Shown here: positions 1 to 9,740 of the stretch, in pieces
Position numbering within the stretch: the first letter of the stretch is position 1
Layout: every line of letters starts with the position of its first letter
From: AC-37 sp036389835
GTDB lineage: Bacteria > Actinomycetota > Thermoleophilia > Solirubrobacterales > Thermoleophilaceae
Length of the DNA: 64,000 nucleotides
NCBI GenBank assembly: GCA_036389835.1
Contig: DASVWC010000041.1
Span: 1-64,000 of the forward strand
Reading direction: 5' to 3'
Translations under genes and position numbers: made by a program
Notes under the pieces: generated by a model
Database searches by the model: none
The model's input: the letters and a program-made list of their open reading frames with translations, nothing else
What the model was told of the DNA's origin: nothing

Positions 1-47
1 TGCAGCAATGCAGTCGGGTCCATCTGTCGCCGGACCATACTGCGCGC

Positions 48-1379
48 ATGGACCAGCTCTTCGCACCGGACGAGGGCGAGCCTCCGCGCACGCGCACGGC
101 GGTGCCGCTGTCCGAGGCGCCACTCGCCGTGCGGATGCGCCCGCAGGCCGTCGACGAGCTGGTCGGGCAGGAGCACCTGCTGCACGACGGCTCGCCGCTG
201 CGGCGGGCCATCGAGGAGGGCCAGCCGCACTCGATGATCCTCTACGGCCCGCCCGGGTCGGGGAAGACGACCCTGGCCCGGATCGTGGCGTCGGGTGCGA
301 AGGCGGCGTTCGAGGAGCTGAGCGCCGTCGAGGCCGGCCGCGCCGAGGTGCGCCAGGTGCTCGAGCGCGCCGAGCACCGGCGCAAGTCGACCGGCGAGCG
401 CACCGTCTTCTTCCTCGACGAGATCCACCGGTTCAACAAGGCGCAGCAGGACGCGCTGCTGCCGGCCGTGGAGGAGGGGCTCGTGTCGCTGGTCGGCGCG
501 ACCACGGAGAACCCGTACTTCGAGGTGAACTCGGCGCTGATCTCGCGGTCGCGGATCTACGAGCTGCGCGGCCTCTCCGACGATGACGTGAAGACGCTGC
601 TGCGCCGCGCCCTCGACGAGTTCATCGAGGACCCGCCGAAGGCCGACGAGGAGGCGCTCGACTTCCTCGCGGCGCGCTCGGGCGGCGATGGGCGCTCGGC
701 GCTCGTGGGGCTCGAGCTGGCGGCCGAGAACCCCGACGGCGGCGTGATCACCCTCGCCGTCGCCGAGCAGGCGATGCAGCGCAAGGCCGTCCTCTACGAC
801 AAGGGCGGCGACCACCACTACGACATGATCTCGGCCTGGATCAAGGCCACCCGCGGGTCGGACCCGGACGCGTCGCTGCTGTACCTCGCCGCGATGATCG
901 AGGGCGGCGAGGACCCCCGCTTCATCGCTCGCCGGATGGTGATCCTCGCCAGCGAGGACGTCGGCAACGCCGACCCGCGCGCGCTGAGCGTGGCCGTGGA
1001 CGCCGCGTACGCGGTCGAGCACGTCGGCATGCCGGAGTGCGCGCACAACCTCGCCCAGGCGTCGGTGTACCTCGCGCTCGCGCCGAAGTCGAACGCCTCG
1101 TACAAGGCGCTGAAGGCCGCGCGCCAGTGGGTGCGCGAGAACGGGCCGGTGATCCCGCCCGACTCGATGCGCAGCGCCGCCTACCCCGGCGCCAAGGCGC
1201 TCGGCCGCGGCAAGGGCTACGACTACCCGCACGACCGCCCGGAGGGCGTCTCGCCGCAGGAGCTGATGCCGCCCGAGGCCGAGGGCGAGCGCTTCCTCGA
1301 TCTGACCGAGCACGGCGAGGAGCGCGAGCTGCGCGAGCGCCAGGCGAGGATCGAGAAGGCGCGCGGGCGACGCGGCTAG
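48..1379 (+). CDS. rarA: Replication-associated recombination protein A (AAA+ ATPase)
   Basis: RarA/MgsA is an AAA+ ATPase related to clamp loaders that acts at stalled replication forks. The 443-residue product has a Walker A (GPPGSGKTT, about residues 67-75), a Walker B with DEIH (FFLDEIHRFN, about 121-130), the GATTENP sensor region, and the long C-terminal helical domain with the family's YPHD signature, so it is full length. The ATG at 48 is preceded by CATACT at 36-41 with six bases between and no Shine-Dalgarno, which suggests a leaderless mRNA. Its TAG stop overlaps the stop of the convergent propeller gene, so no terminator fits between them. The family assignment is secure. Confidence 0.95.
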   Translation: MDQLFAPDEGEPPRTRTAVPLSEAPLAVRMRPQAVDELVGQEHLLHDGSPLRRAIEEGQPHSMILYGPPGSGKTTLARIVASGAKAAFEELSAVEAGRAEVRQVLERAEHRRKSTGERTVFFLDEIHRFNKAQQDALLPAVEEGLVSLVGATTENPYFEVNSALISRSRIYELRGLSDDDVKTLLRRALDEFIEDPPKADEEALDFLAARSGGDGRSALVGLELAAENPDGGVITLAVAEQAMQRKAVLYDKGGDHHYDMISAWIKATRGSDPDASLLYLAAMIEGGEDPRFIARRMVILASEDVGNADPRALSVAVDAAYAVEHVGMPECAHNLAQASVYLALAPKSNASYKALKAARQWVRENGPVIPPDSMRSAAYPGAKALGRGKGYDYPHDRPEGVSPQELMPPEAEGERFLDLTEHGEERELRERQARIEKARGRRG

Positions 1380-3094
1380 CGCCGCTGGGAGCCGTTCAGC
1401 GCCTGCTCGGCCGTACGAGCGCGCTTGCGCCTCGTGCCGGCGTCGGTCGTGGCGACGTCGAACGAGAGGACGAGCGCCTTCCCGGGCCCGGTCCCAGCGA
1501 GGGCGGCGTCGACGCGCCTGGCCTCGCTCTTCGCGAGCGTCAGCGGCACCGCGAGCGCCGTCGCCCTCCCGTTCGAGGTCAGCCGCGTGCGCCCCTCGGC
1601 GAGCGGCGCCTCGCCGGCGAAGCCGATCCGCGCGCGTCCCTTGATCGTGCACTGCACGCCGCAGAGGACCACCACCCGCGCCTTCCGCTCGAGCGTGCCC
1701 GGCTTCGCGCGCGCGAGGCCCGGCTTGCCGAGCGGGAGGTCCGGCACGGGGATCTGCGGCGGCGCGGCCGTCCCGGACGGCGGCGGCGCGTCGACCCACT
1801 GGCCCGAGCCGCTCGGCGCGGAGTAGCTCCCCCGGTACGGGTCGTAGTCGGAGGCAGCGCAGGGGTCCGCCTGGCGCCCGGATGCGTCGGTCACGAGCCG
1901 CAGCGACGAGCCCTGCTGGACGAGCGCCGCGGCGTGCCCGCCGTCGCCGATCGCGGTGCGCACGTAGTCGGCGCCGCCGCAGTCGCTGCGCAGCGCCTGC
2001 GTCCGCGTGAACGGGGCGTCGCCGGAGCGGACGGCGGTACGCGGCTGGTAGGCGTACGCCGTCATCAGCGCGTGATTGCCGCTCGGGCTGCCGACGAACG
2101 ACCAGGCGGGGTCGTAGCCGGGCGAGCCGTACGCGCGCAGGAAGCTCGGCGGGCCGCCGGTGCGCCCGGTCGCGAAGCGCGTGCCCTCGCCGCCGGAGTA
2201 GGCGAGCGTGTAGAGGCCGTCGCGCGCGACCACGACGCGCGGCAGAGGCTCGATCCCACCGGCGCGCGTCATGGCCAGCGGTGAGCCGAACGAGCCGCCG
2301 GCGGGGCGCTGCGCCATCCGCACGCGGTCGATGCCCTGAACCGCCGGGTTGCGCTGCTCCGCCCACGCGACGACGGCGCGGCCCTCGTCGTCGATGCCGA
2401 CCGTGGTGCCGGCCACTCCGGTGAGCGAGCCTTCGAGGAGCTGGCGGGTGACGGCGCCGGACGGGCTGCGCACCGCAACCTCGACCGCGTTGCCGCTGAT
2501 CCCGGCGGCCACGAGGTCGCCGCCCGCGGAGAAGGCGGCCGACCAGTAGCCGGCGGACGTCAGGCTCTCGGCGGGTCCGAAGCTCCCGCCCTTCGGCCGG
2601 ATCGACACGAAGAGCTGCGAGAACTGCACCCAGATCGCGGCCACGTCGCCGTCCGGCGACGCGATCAGCCGGGTGGGCCACCCGCCGGGGATCGGCTCCT
2701 CTGGCCCGAAGCCGCCACCCGGCGGACGGACCCTCAGCTTGAGCGCGCCCTCGCGCCAGTACGCGACGTATGCGTTGCCGAGCCCGTCGGCCGCGAGGTC
2801 GGTGGTGTAGCTGCCCGGCTGCGCGTCGAGCTCCTCGACCGCCGGCGACCCGTCCGCCGGCGATGCGGTGGCCATCCACACCTTCTGGTTCGAGCCGCCG
2901 TCGTTGCCCCACGCCGCGATCGCCACGCCGTCGGACGTGACGGTCAGCGCCTCGAACTCGTGCGGCCGGTACGTGGACGTGCCCTCGAGGCCATCGGTGA
3001 GCACCGTCGGCGGCCGCCACGAGCGCTCCTCGCCGGACGCGCTCGCGGGCACGAGGGCGGCGAGCGCGACCAACAGCGCGAGCGCGCGCCTCAC
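1376..3094 (-). CDS. Secreted beta-propeller-like protein, type C, second copy
   Basis: Exported protein of unknown function, about 572 residues. The GTG at 3092-3094 overlaps the TGA of the upstream gene and begins a signal peptide (VRRALALLVALAALVPASAS). The body carries repeated strands of the form RPPGGGFGPEE and RPKGGSFGPAE, about 45-60 residues apart, as in a beta-propeller; the C-terminal third has two conserved cysteines (LCGVQC). It is a paralogue of the gene at 6382-8118 and is last in a six-gene minus-strand series with GTGA overlaps. No catalytic motif was seen. An exported propeller, perhaps envelope-associated, is as far as the sequence goes. Confidence 0.75.
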   Translation of the reverse strand: MRRALALLVALAALVPASASGEERSWRPPTVLTDGLEGTSTYRPHEFEALTVTSDGVAIAAWGNDGGSNQKVWMATASPADGSPAVEELDAQPGSYTTDLAADGLGNAYVAYWREGALKLRVRPPGGGFGPEEPIPGGWPTRLIASPDGDVAAIWVQFSQLFVSIRPKGGSFGPAESLTSAGYWSAAFSAGGDLVAAGISGNAVEVAVRSPSGAVTRQLLEGSLTGVAGTTVGIDDEGRAVVAWAEQRNPAVQGIDRVRMAQRPAGGSFGSPLAMTRAGGIEPLPRVVVARDGLYTLAYSGGEGTRFATGRTGGPPSFLRAYGSPGYDPAWSFVGSPSGNHALMTAYAYQPRTAVRSGDAPFTRTQALRSDCGGADYVRTAIGDGGHAAALVQQGSSLRLVTDASGRQADPCAASDYDPYRGSYSAPSGSGQWVDAPPPSGTAAPPQIPVPDLPLGKPGLARAKPGTLERKARVVVLCGVQCTIKGRARIGFAGEAPLAEGRTRLTSNGRATALAVPLTLAKSEARRVDAALAGTGPGKALVLSFDVATTDAGTRRKRARTAEQALNGSQRR

Positions 3095-4719
3095 GGCCGC
3101 CTCGCGATCTGCCAGCGCGACGCGTTGCCCGCGCCGTCGAACACGCGCACGTGCAGAGTCCGCGTCCGCGGGCTGACGCGCACGCTGCGGCGGTACTCGC
3201 GCGCCCTGCCGGGCTTCTTGCGCGAGGCGGTCACCTGGAGCCGCTTCACGCCCGAGCGGTTGTCGCGCGCCCTGAGCCTCAGCCGCGCGCCCTCCAGCCG
3301 GGCCGCGAGCACCTCGGGCGGGCGCTGGTCGAGGATGATGTCGTCGAAGATCTGGACGACGTTCGCGTCGTGTGGCGTGAAGCGCACGTGCACGCGCCTG
3401 ACCGAGCGCTCCGGGCCGCTCGTCGCGAGCCGCCACGGGAAGGTCTGCTCGGCGCCGAAGACGCGCTGCGCGGGCGCGGCCGTGAAGTCGGTCGTGTTCG
3501 ACAGCCGCAGGCTCGAGAAGAGCTGCGGGTCGATGATCGTGACCTCCACGTCCGGGTCGTTGGTGTAGAGCGCGCCGCCGTCGATCGTGACCGCGGGCTT
3601 CACGTACGCGTAGGGGTCGAAGGACGCCTCGAACGCGGGTCCGGCGACGCCGGCCGGGGCGAGCCCGCCGCCGGCCCGGCGGAACGCGGCGAGCGTGCTG
3701 TTGCGGAAGCCCTGCGACGCGGTCACGTACGCGGAGCCGCCGTCGGGGCTCCAGGCCGCCCCGCGCGGGTGGTCGAGCCCCGCGAGGCCGTCCTGGCCCT
3801 GTCCGTAGCTGCGCTCGTACGTCACGTCGCCCTCGCTGAGCCCGGCCTGGTGAAGCACCGGCTCGGGCCGCTCGGCGGTGAGGAGCGTGCGCCCGTCGGG
3901 TGCCACCGCGACGAAGGTCCCGCCGCCCCCACCGCCGGGGAGGTCGGCGTGCGAGACGTGGGTGAGGGCCCCGTTCTCGGGGTCGCGCCGCCAGCCGTCG
4001 AGGCCGTCGCGCCCGGAGTAGACGAAGCGGCCGTCACCGGAGACGGCGAGCGCCCCGGCGCCGCGGTCGGCCGTGCCCGCGGGTGCGAGCGAGCCGTCCG
4101 CCGCGTCGCGGCGCAGGGTCACGATCCGGTCGCCGGCGAGGTACACGTGGCGGCCGTCGCCGGCCACCGCGAGGTCGCCGACGGTCGTGGACGGAAGGTC
4201 GGCGCGCGCGTAGAGCGCCTGGCGCTGTGCGAGGGCCCCGGTGGCGGGGTCGCGATCGAAGACCGCGACCAGGTCGGGACCGCGCTCGGCCACGTAGAGC
4301 TGGCGGCCGTCGGGGGAGACCTCCACGTCCGCGATCGGGCCGATCGCCGAGCTGCCGGGCCGCCCGTCGCCCATGAAGGTCTCCTCGTGCGTGAGGAGGC
4401 CCGTCCCGGCGTCGCGCGACATCACCACGATCGCGCCGGCCGGGAAGTTCTGGCCCCGGCCCATGTAGACGAAGCGCCCGTCGGGAGAGATGGCGAGCTG
4501 CGAGCCCATGCTCCCCGGCTCGGTGTGGCCGATCAGCTCGAGCGCCCCGGTGGCGCGCGCGACGCGGAAGCTGAACGTGCGCCCGCCGCCGGCGTACACG
4601 TTGCGGCCGTCGGGCGACACGATCACGTCGCTTGCGTCGATCCACTCGAACGGAGCCGCGCCCGCGGCCGGCGCGAGCGCGAGCGCGAGCAGAGCCGCGA
4701 CGGCGAGCGCGCGGATCAC
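3091..4719 (-). CDS. Secreted SPDGR-repeat beta-propeller, type B, second copy
   Basis: Exported lactonase/YVTN-like beta-propeller of about 542 residues, function unknown. The GTG start (VIRALAVAALLALALAPAAG) overlaps the preceding TGA and gives a clean signal peptide; longer reading-frame extensions upstream run through the neighbour. Repeated SPDGRxVY blades (IVSPDGRNVYAGG, AISPDGRFVYMGR, EVSPDGRQLYVAE) fill residues about 30-370. An Ig-like C-terminal part follows with TNDPDV, LDQRPPEV, ARDNRSGVKRLQVT and a final VRVFDGAGNASRW strand. Its paralogue lies at 8115-9740. The blades resemble 6-phosphogluconolactonase-type propellers, but export and the C-terminal domain argue for a binding or surface role. 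Confidence 0.78.
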   Translation of the reverse strand: MIRALAVAALLALALAPAAGAAPFEWIDASDVIVSPDGRNVYAGGGRTFSFRVARATGALELIGHTEPGSMGSQLAISPDGRFVYMGRGQNFPAGAIVVMSRDAGTGLLTHEETFMGDGRPGSSAIGPIADVEVSPDGRQLYVAERGPDLVAVFDRDPATGALAQRQALYARADLPSTTVGDLAVAGDGRHVYLAGDRIVTLRRDAADGSLAPAGTADRGAGALAVSGDGRFVYSGRDGLDGWRRDPENGALTHVSHADLPGGGGGGTFVAVAPDGRTLLTAERPEPVLHQAGLSEGDVTYERSYGQGQDGLAGLDHPRGAAWSPDGGSAYVTASQGFRNSTLAAFRRAGGGLAPAGVAGPAFEASFDPYAYVKPAVTIDGGALYTNDPDVEVTIIDPQLFSSLRLSNTTDFTAAPAQRVFGAEQTFPWRLATSGPERSVRRVHVRFTPHDANVVQIFDDIILDQRPPEVLAARLEGARLRLRARDNRSGVKRLQVTASRKKPGRAREYRRSVRVSPRTRTLHVRVFDGAGNASRWQIARRP

Positions 4720-6329
4720 TCCTTCACGACCTTCCACCTCGAGTGGTTGTTCGCGCGGTCGCGCACGCGCACGCGGATCCGCCCGCGGCCGCCCGGAAGC
4801 GCGATGCTCTTCGCGAACCTCCGCCACTTGCCGGGCTTCCTCGGGTTCCGCGTCGCCTGGATGTGGGAGACGCCGGAGAGCGTGTCGCGCGCCCGGACGG
4901 CGACGCGCTTCTTCGCCCGGTGCGCCGACACGACGGTCGGCGGCCGCTGGTCGAGCACGATGTCGTCGGTGATCAGCTTGGGCTCGAGCGGGTTGATCCC
5001 GTTCACGCGCACGTAGACGGTCTTCGCGAGCCGCTCCGGGCCGCTGCTCGGCAGCGTCCAGAGGTACGTGCTCGTCTCGTTCTCGACGGCCATGTGCTTC
5101 GCGCCCCTGAAGCCGCCGTCGTTCGCGATGTCGAAGCTCCCGGCGTAGCCGCCGCGCAGGTCGATGGTCAGCATCACGTCCGGGTCGTTCGTGTACTCGT
5201 CGCCGCCGTTGATCGCGAGGACGGGCGGGTCGCGCGGCGCCTCGGTGTGCTGCGGCTCGAGCTCGAAACCGCCGATGAACGACGCGAACGTGAGGTCGCC
5301 GCTCCCGGAGTCGCGCACGTAGGTCCCGACGCCGCCGAAGTGCGACGCGTTCGACGGCGGCCCGGAGGCGAGGTAGAGGTGGCGGCCGTCGGGCGAGAGC
5401 GCGACGCTGCGCGGGTAGTTGATGCCCGTGCCGTCGCGGCCCTCGTAGTAGGCGCGCCGCAGCGACAGCCCGCCGGGCCCGCGGTCGAACTGGACGAGGC
5501 GGTGACCGTAGTGCTCCACGCCGTAGACGCTCCGGCCGGCGACCGCTGCCGCCCCGTCGCCGACGTAGCCGCCGCTGGGGCCGCTGGTTCCGCTGCCGCC
5601 CGGCTGCGCCGCCTCCTGCGCCGGCCCCGACAGCCGTCCGCTCGCCGAATCGAGCTCGAAGACCTGGCGTCCCATCGCGAAGCCGTTCTGCCCCGCGGGC
5701 GGGCCGTCCTCGCTGTAGGCGTCGAGGTCGAGCGTCGGATCGCCGTCGGCCGCGAGCTGGAAGGCCGAGACCCCGCCGTTCTCCACGACGTAGAGCCAGT
5801 CGCCGGTGAGGCCCAGCGCCCCGACGCCGGCGAGGCCCTCCGGCACGTCGCGGCCGTTCACGAGCTCGCGGCGGAGGGCGAGCCGGCCGCTGGCCGGGTC
5901 GCGGTCGAGGACGAGCAGGCTGTTCGAGTCGCCCACGTAGGCCGTGCGGTCGCCACGGAACTCGATGTCGCTGAGGCGGCTCTCACTGCGCGTCCAGTGG
6001 CCGGCGTAGGCGAGCGCGCCGGTCGCGGCGTCGCGCCGGAAGGCGTGCACCTGGGGGCCCGCGAGCACGTAGAGGTGACCGCCGTCGGGCGCCAGCTCCA
6101 TCTGGTAGCCGCCGTTCGGGTAGACGTCGATCAGGCTGAGCTTGCCGCTGTCCGGATCGCGGCCCAGCGCGTAGGTGCGCAGGTAGTCGGCCACGTACAC
6201 ATGGCGCCCGTCGCCCGAGATCGCGATCTGACTCGGCTCGTGGATGGCGTGCGCGGGCGGCGCCGCGAGTGCGGCGAGGAGGAGCGCGACGACCATCGCC
6301 GCGCGTGCGATCCGTGGGGTACCCCGCAT
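4716..6329 (-). CDS. Secreted SPDGR-repeat beta-propeller, type A, second copy
   Basis: Exported propeller of about 537 residues and first gene of the second three-gene module. The start chosen, ATG at 6327-6329 (MRGTPRIARAAMVV), gives a normal signal peptide ending in PPAHA; another in-frame ATG at 6377 lies four bases after the upstream stop and would add 16 residues. Blades show ISGDGRHVYVAD, LAPDGGHLYVLA and LSPDGRHLYLAS. The C-terminal part has YTNDPDV, LDQRPPTVVSA, ARDTLSGVSHIQATRNPRKPG and a final NNHSRW strand, a fold shared with the type B proteins. It is a paralogue of 9737-11419. Substrate or ligand unknown. Confidence 0.76.
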   Translation of the reverse strand: MRGTPRIARAAMVVALLLAALAAPPAHAIHEPSQIAISGDGRHVYVADYLRTYALGRDPDSGKLSLIDVYPNGGYQMELAPDGGHLYVLAGPQVHAFRRDAATGALAYAGHWTRSESRLSDIEFRGDRTAYVGDSNSLLVLDRDPASGRLALRRELVNGRDVPEGLAGVGALGLTGDWLYVVENGGVSAFQLAADGDPTLDLDAYSEDGPPAGQNGFAMGRQVFELDSASGRLSGPAQEAAQPGGSGTSGPSGGYVGDGAAAVAGRSVYGVEHYGHRLVQFDRGPGGLSLRRAYYEGRDGTGINYPRSVALSPDGRHLYLASGPPSNASHFGGVGTYVRDSGSGDLTFASFIGGFELEPQHTEAPRDPPVLAINGGDEYTNDPDVMLTIDLRGGYAGSFDIANDGGFRGAKHMAVENETSTYLWTLPSSGPERLAKTVYVRVNGINPLEPKLITDDIVLDQRPPTVVSAHRAKKRVAVRARDTLSGVSHIQATRNPRKPGKWRRFAKSIALPGGRGRIRVRVRDRANNHSRWKVVKE

Positions 6330-6381
6330 GCGTGCCCAAACCCCGGATGGGGTCTGCCGATTCGATGGTAGGCGCATTCGT

Positions 6382-8118
6382 CTAGAAGGGCGGGCTGAGG
6401 ACCGTCGTCGCGGCGCGCGAGCGCTTCTTGCCCTTCGCGTCCGTCGCCGTGACCTTGACCTTGAGCAGGAGGGGCGTCTTCGGGCGCTTCTTGAGCGCGG
6501 CGTCGACCTTCTTGGCGTCCGCGGCGGTGAGCTCGACCGGCACGTCGAGCACGGCGGGCCTCGCCGGCGCGGAGCGGCTCCGCGTGCCCGTCGCCAGGAC
6601 CGCGCCGCCCTCGCCGAAGCGCAGGCTCACGGCCGCCGTCGTCTCGCACTCCTTCGGGCACACGATCACGACGCGCGCGCGGCGGAGGGTGCCCGTGCCC
6701 TGGAGCGACGGCATCCCGAGCCCGAACGGCTGGGCGGAGGGAGGCGGACGCCCACCGGCCGGCGCGCCCGGCTCCCACGTTCCACCCGCGGCCGGGCCGC
6801 CCTGGGGAGCCGGCGCGTAGGGATCCATCAGGTAGGTGTTCTGGTCGTCGCCGGGGCCGATGTTGAGGCACGCGCGCTGCTCGCTGACCTGGTCGCCGAC
6901 CAGGAGGACGACCGGCCCCCTGAGCTCGGTCACCAGCGCCGCCGTCTGGCCGCTGTCGCCGACCGCGACGACCGATCCGGAGCCGTCGCCGCAGTCGCGG
7001 CGCAGGTCCTGCATCGGCTCGAACGCGCCGGAGCCGCTGCGCAGCGCGGTCATCACCCGCGTGGATGCGTAGATGGCCTGGAGGACGTGCGCGCCGTTCG
7101 GGCTCGCGGCGAGCGGCAGGTTGTCCGGGCGGGGGTTCTCGTAATAGGAGCGGAGCTTCTTCGCGGGCCCTCCGGCCTGCCCGACGTAGAGCCGGCGGCC
7201 GAGCCGTGCCGGGGCGGACAGCGTGAAGTGCCCGTCGCGCGACATCGCCGCCGACGAGGCGGCGGCCGCCGAGTAGACGCGCGTGCGGTGCAGGACCAGG
7301 CGGGCGCCAAAGCCCTCCCCGGCCGCCCGCTGGGCGTAGTAGACGGCGCGCGTGGCTCCCTCGTCCGCCTCGCTCCAGACGGCGACCGCGCGACCGGCGT
7401 CGTCGATGGCGACCGACGGCTGGACCGCCCGGCGCAACCCCTCGCCCAGCGCGGCCAGCTCGACGTCGCCCGAGGCCGTCCGGACCACCGCGGTGACGCG
7501 TCCGGGCGGCTCGCTCGTCTCCCTGAACGGGACGTACACGACCGCGAGGTCGCCGTTCGCCGACAGCGCCGCGTCGAGCTGTCCGGCCCAGGAGCTGATG
7601 CGGTTGCCGTCGACCAGCTTCACGGGTGGGCCGAGGCTGCCGCCGGACGGCTTGAAGGCGGCCCAAGCGGAGTCGGATCCGGCCCAGACGACGGCCACGT
7701 CGCCGTCGGGCGCGACCGCGAGCCTCGGGTAGCTGGCGTCGGGGGTCTCGATCGTCTCCGGGGCGCCGAACGCCCCTCCCGGCGGGCGGACCCTGAGGCT
7801 CACGTCGCCGTCGGGCCCGACGTAGGCGAGGTACGCGTTGCCGAGGGCGTCGGCGGCGACGTCCCCGCCCGTGGGGACGGTCTCGGTCGCGATCGACCCG
7901 CCGGCCGGCTTGATGCTCAGCTTCATCCCCGCCCCCGAATCCCACATGGCGATGGCGTCGCCCTGGCTCGTCACGGCGAGCCGGTTCGTGAACGCGGCGT
8001 TCCACGGGTACGGCGTGTCGCCGAGCGCGAACGGGTCCGACCAGCCCGGCTGGCCGGCCTGGGCGGCGCTCGCGAGCGCCAGCAGCGCGAGGGAGGCGAC
8101 CAGCGCGGCGCGCCTCAC
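6382..8118 (-). CDS. Secreted beta-propeller-like protein, type C, first copy
   Basis: Exported protein of about 578 residues, paralogue of 1376-3094. The GTG start (VRRAALVASLALLALASAAQ) overlaps the stop of the type B gene upstream. Repeats such as VRPPGGAFGAPETI and FKPSGGSLGPPVKL mark propeller blades. The C-terminal third has a cysteine pair in VIVCPKECE, like the LCGVQC pair of the paralogue, followed by a compact strand-rich region with basic TDAKGKKR. The gene closes the first module; 52 bases (or four, with the longer start) separate it from the second module. Function unknown. Confidence 0.75.
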   Translation of the reverse strand: MRRAALVASLALLALASAAQAGQPGWSDPFALGDTPYPWNAAFTNRLAVTSQGDAIAMWDSGAGMKLSIKPAGGSIATETVPTGGDVAADALGNAYLAYVGPDGDVSLRVRPPGGAFGAPETIETPDASYPRLAVAPDGDVAVVWAGSDSAWAAFKPSGGSLGPPVKLVDGNRISSWAGQLDAALSANGDLAVVYVPFRETSEPPGRVTAVVRTASGDVELAALGEGLRRAVQPSVAIDDAGRAVAVWSEADEGATRAVYYAQRAAGEGFGARLVLHRTRVYSAAAASSAAMSRDGHFTLSAPARLGRRLYVGQAGGPAKKLRSYYENPRPDNLPLAASPNGAHVLQAIYASTRVMTALRSGSGAFEPMQDLRRDCGDGSGSVVAVGDSGQTAALVTELRGPVVLLVGDQVSEQRACLNIGPGDDQNTYLMDPYAPAPQGGPAAGGTWEPGAPAGGRPPPSAQPFGLGMPSLQGTGTLRRARVVIVCPKECETTAAVSLRFGEGGAVLATGTRSRSAPARPAVLDVPVELTAADAKKVDAALKKRPKTPLLLKVKVTATDAKGKKRSRAATTVLSPPF

Positions 8119-9740
8119 GGCTTCCTCGCGATCCGCCACGCCGACCGGTTGCCGGCGCCGTCGAAGACCCTCACGTGCACGCGCCTGGGTGAGCCCGCGA
8201 GGCCCACCCTCGTGCTGTAGCGGCGCGCCTTGCCCGGCTTCCTGCGGTTCGTCGTGACCTGGATCCGCTTCACGCCCGAGCGGTTGTCGCGCGCCCTGGA
8301 GACGAGCCGCGACCCCGCGATGCGCGCGGCGAGCAGCTCGGGCGGGCGCTCGTCGAGCACGACGTCGTCGAAGAGCTCGTACGGCTCGCCGGACTTCGTG
8401 AACTTCACGTAGACGCGCTTGACGGAGCGCTCCGGGCCGGTCGTGGCGAGGCGCCACGGGAACGCCTGCGTTCGCATCGTCAGCCGCCGCGCGGGTGCGC
8501 CGCCGAAGTCGCCCGCGACGTTCGAGAGCCGCAGGCTCGCCACGCCGGGCGGCCGCGTGATCGTGATCGAGACGTCGCGCGTGTTCGTGTAGAGAGCACC
8601 GTCCTCGATCGAGATCGACCCCCCGACCGTGTCGTATGCCCGCGGGTCGTCGGGGGACTCGAAGCTCGGTCCGAACCCCCCGAGCGGCTCGATGCCGTCC
8701 GCCGTGCGGCGGTAGACCGAGAGCCTGTTGGCCCCGCCGTAGGGGTCGTCGGAGAACAGGACGAACGCGAGGCGTCCGTCGGGGCTCCAGGCCATGTCCC
8801 TCGGCGTGCCGTGCTCGTACGTGCGCGCGGCCACCGCTCCCTCGGTCGGGTGCGGAGCGGCCTGGACGAGCGCCGGGATCTTGCCGCGGTCGGAGTCGAC
8901 GCTGAAGATCGCGCCGCCGTCGGGCGCTACGGAGATGAACGACCCGGAGCCGCAGCCGCGGCAGTTCGGGTAGCGCAGGTCGGCGTAGTCGACGAGCGTC
9001 AGGGCGCCGGTCGCGGGATCGCGCTCGTAGACCCCGTAGTCGGTGTAGCCCGCGTACACCCGGCCGCCGTCCGGGGCGACCGCGAGGTTCCACGTCGTCC
9101 CCTGGGTCTCCGCCGACCCGGCCGCGGCCAGGAGCCCGGTCGCCGGGTCGCGCGCGTAGATCCCGATCGGGCCGCCGGCGGCGTAGACGTGCCGGTCGTC
9201 CGGCGACAGCGCGAGCTCGAACGGGCCGACGTCGTAGAACGACTGGCGCTCGGTCAGCCGGCCCGTCGCGGCGTCGCGGTCGAACACCGTGAGCGACGAC
9301 GGCTGGTGCTCGACCAGGTACAGCGAGCGTCCGTCGCGCGAGACCTGGACGTCCCGGATGCCGCGCAGCCTGTGCGACGCCGAGGTCCCGTCGCCCACGT
9401 AGGTCTCCTCGTGCGTGATCAACCCGGTGCCCGCGTCGCGCGAGAGGATGTGGACGCCGCCGTTGGTGGTGGAGTAGACGAAGCGCCCGTCGGGGGAGAC
9501 CGCGATCTGCGACTCGTAGCCGCCGGGCTCGGTGTGTCCCAGGAGCGTGAGGGAGCCGGTCTCGCCGTCGACTCCGAAGCTGAGCGTCTGGTAGCCCGAG
9601 ACGTAGACGTTGCGCCCGTCCGGCGAGGCGGCGACGTCCTGCGGGCCGTTCCAGCTCCACGTCGCGGCGCCCGCGGCGGCCGGCAGCGCGAGCGCCAGGG
9701 CGGCGCCGGCGAGCAGCGCCCGGACGATCCTGGCCCTCAC
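8115..9740 (-). CDS. Secreted SPDGR-repeat beta-propeller, type B, first copy
   Basis: Exported propeller of about 541 residues, paralogue of 3091-4719. The GTG start (VRARIVRALLAGAALALALP) overlaps the upstream TGA. Blades read AASPDGRNVYVSG, AVSPDGRFVYSTT and LSPDDRHVYAAG, with RDxATG linkers between them as in YVTN/lactonase propellers. The C-terminal Ig-like region has TNTRDVSITI, LDERPPELLAA, ARDNRSGVKRIQVT and a terminal DGAGNRSAW. Near identity of motif order with the second copy, plus the same neighbours in the same order, shows module duplication. No enzymatic residues could be assigned. Confidence 0.78.
   Translation of the reverse strand: MRARIVRALLAGAALALALPAAAGAATWSWNGPQDVAASPDGRNVYVSGYQTLSFGVDGETGSLTLLGHTEPGGYESQIAVSPDGRFVYSTTNGGVHILSRDAGTGLITHEETYVGDGTSASHRLRGIRDVQVSRDGRSLYLVEHQPSSLTVFDRDAATGRLTERQSFYDVGPFELALSPDDRHVYAAGGPIGIYARDPATGLLAAAGSAETQGTTWNLAVAPDGGRVYAGYTDYGVYERDPATGALTLVDYADLRYPNCRGCGSGSFISVAPDGGAIFSVDSDRGKIPALVQAAPHPTEGAVAARTYEHGTPRDMAWSPDGRLAFVLFSDDPYGGANRLSVYRRTADGIEPLGGFGPSFESPDDPRAYDTVGGSISIEDGALYTNTRDVSITITRPPGVASLRLSNVAGDFGGAPARRLTMRTQAFPWRLATTGPERSVKRVYVKFTKSGEPYELFDDVVLDERPPELLAARIAGSRLVSRARDNRSGVKRIQVTTNRRKPGKARRYSTRVGLAGSPRRVHVRVFDGAGNRSAWRIARKP

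Noticed and set aside
1037..2284. Long open frames antisense or out of frame to real genes (also 3151-5016, 4632-6371, 6244-8220, 8811-10037, 12266-14170, 25365-26228, 38255-40897)
   Set aside because: Arg/Ala/Gly-rich translations without any domain, created by the high GC content opposite genes with clear family motifs.
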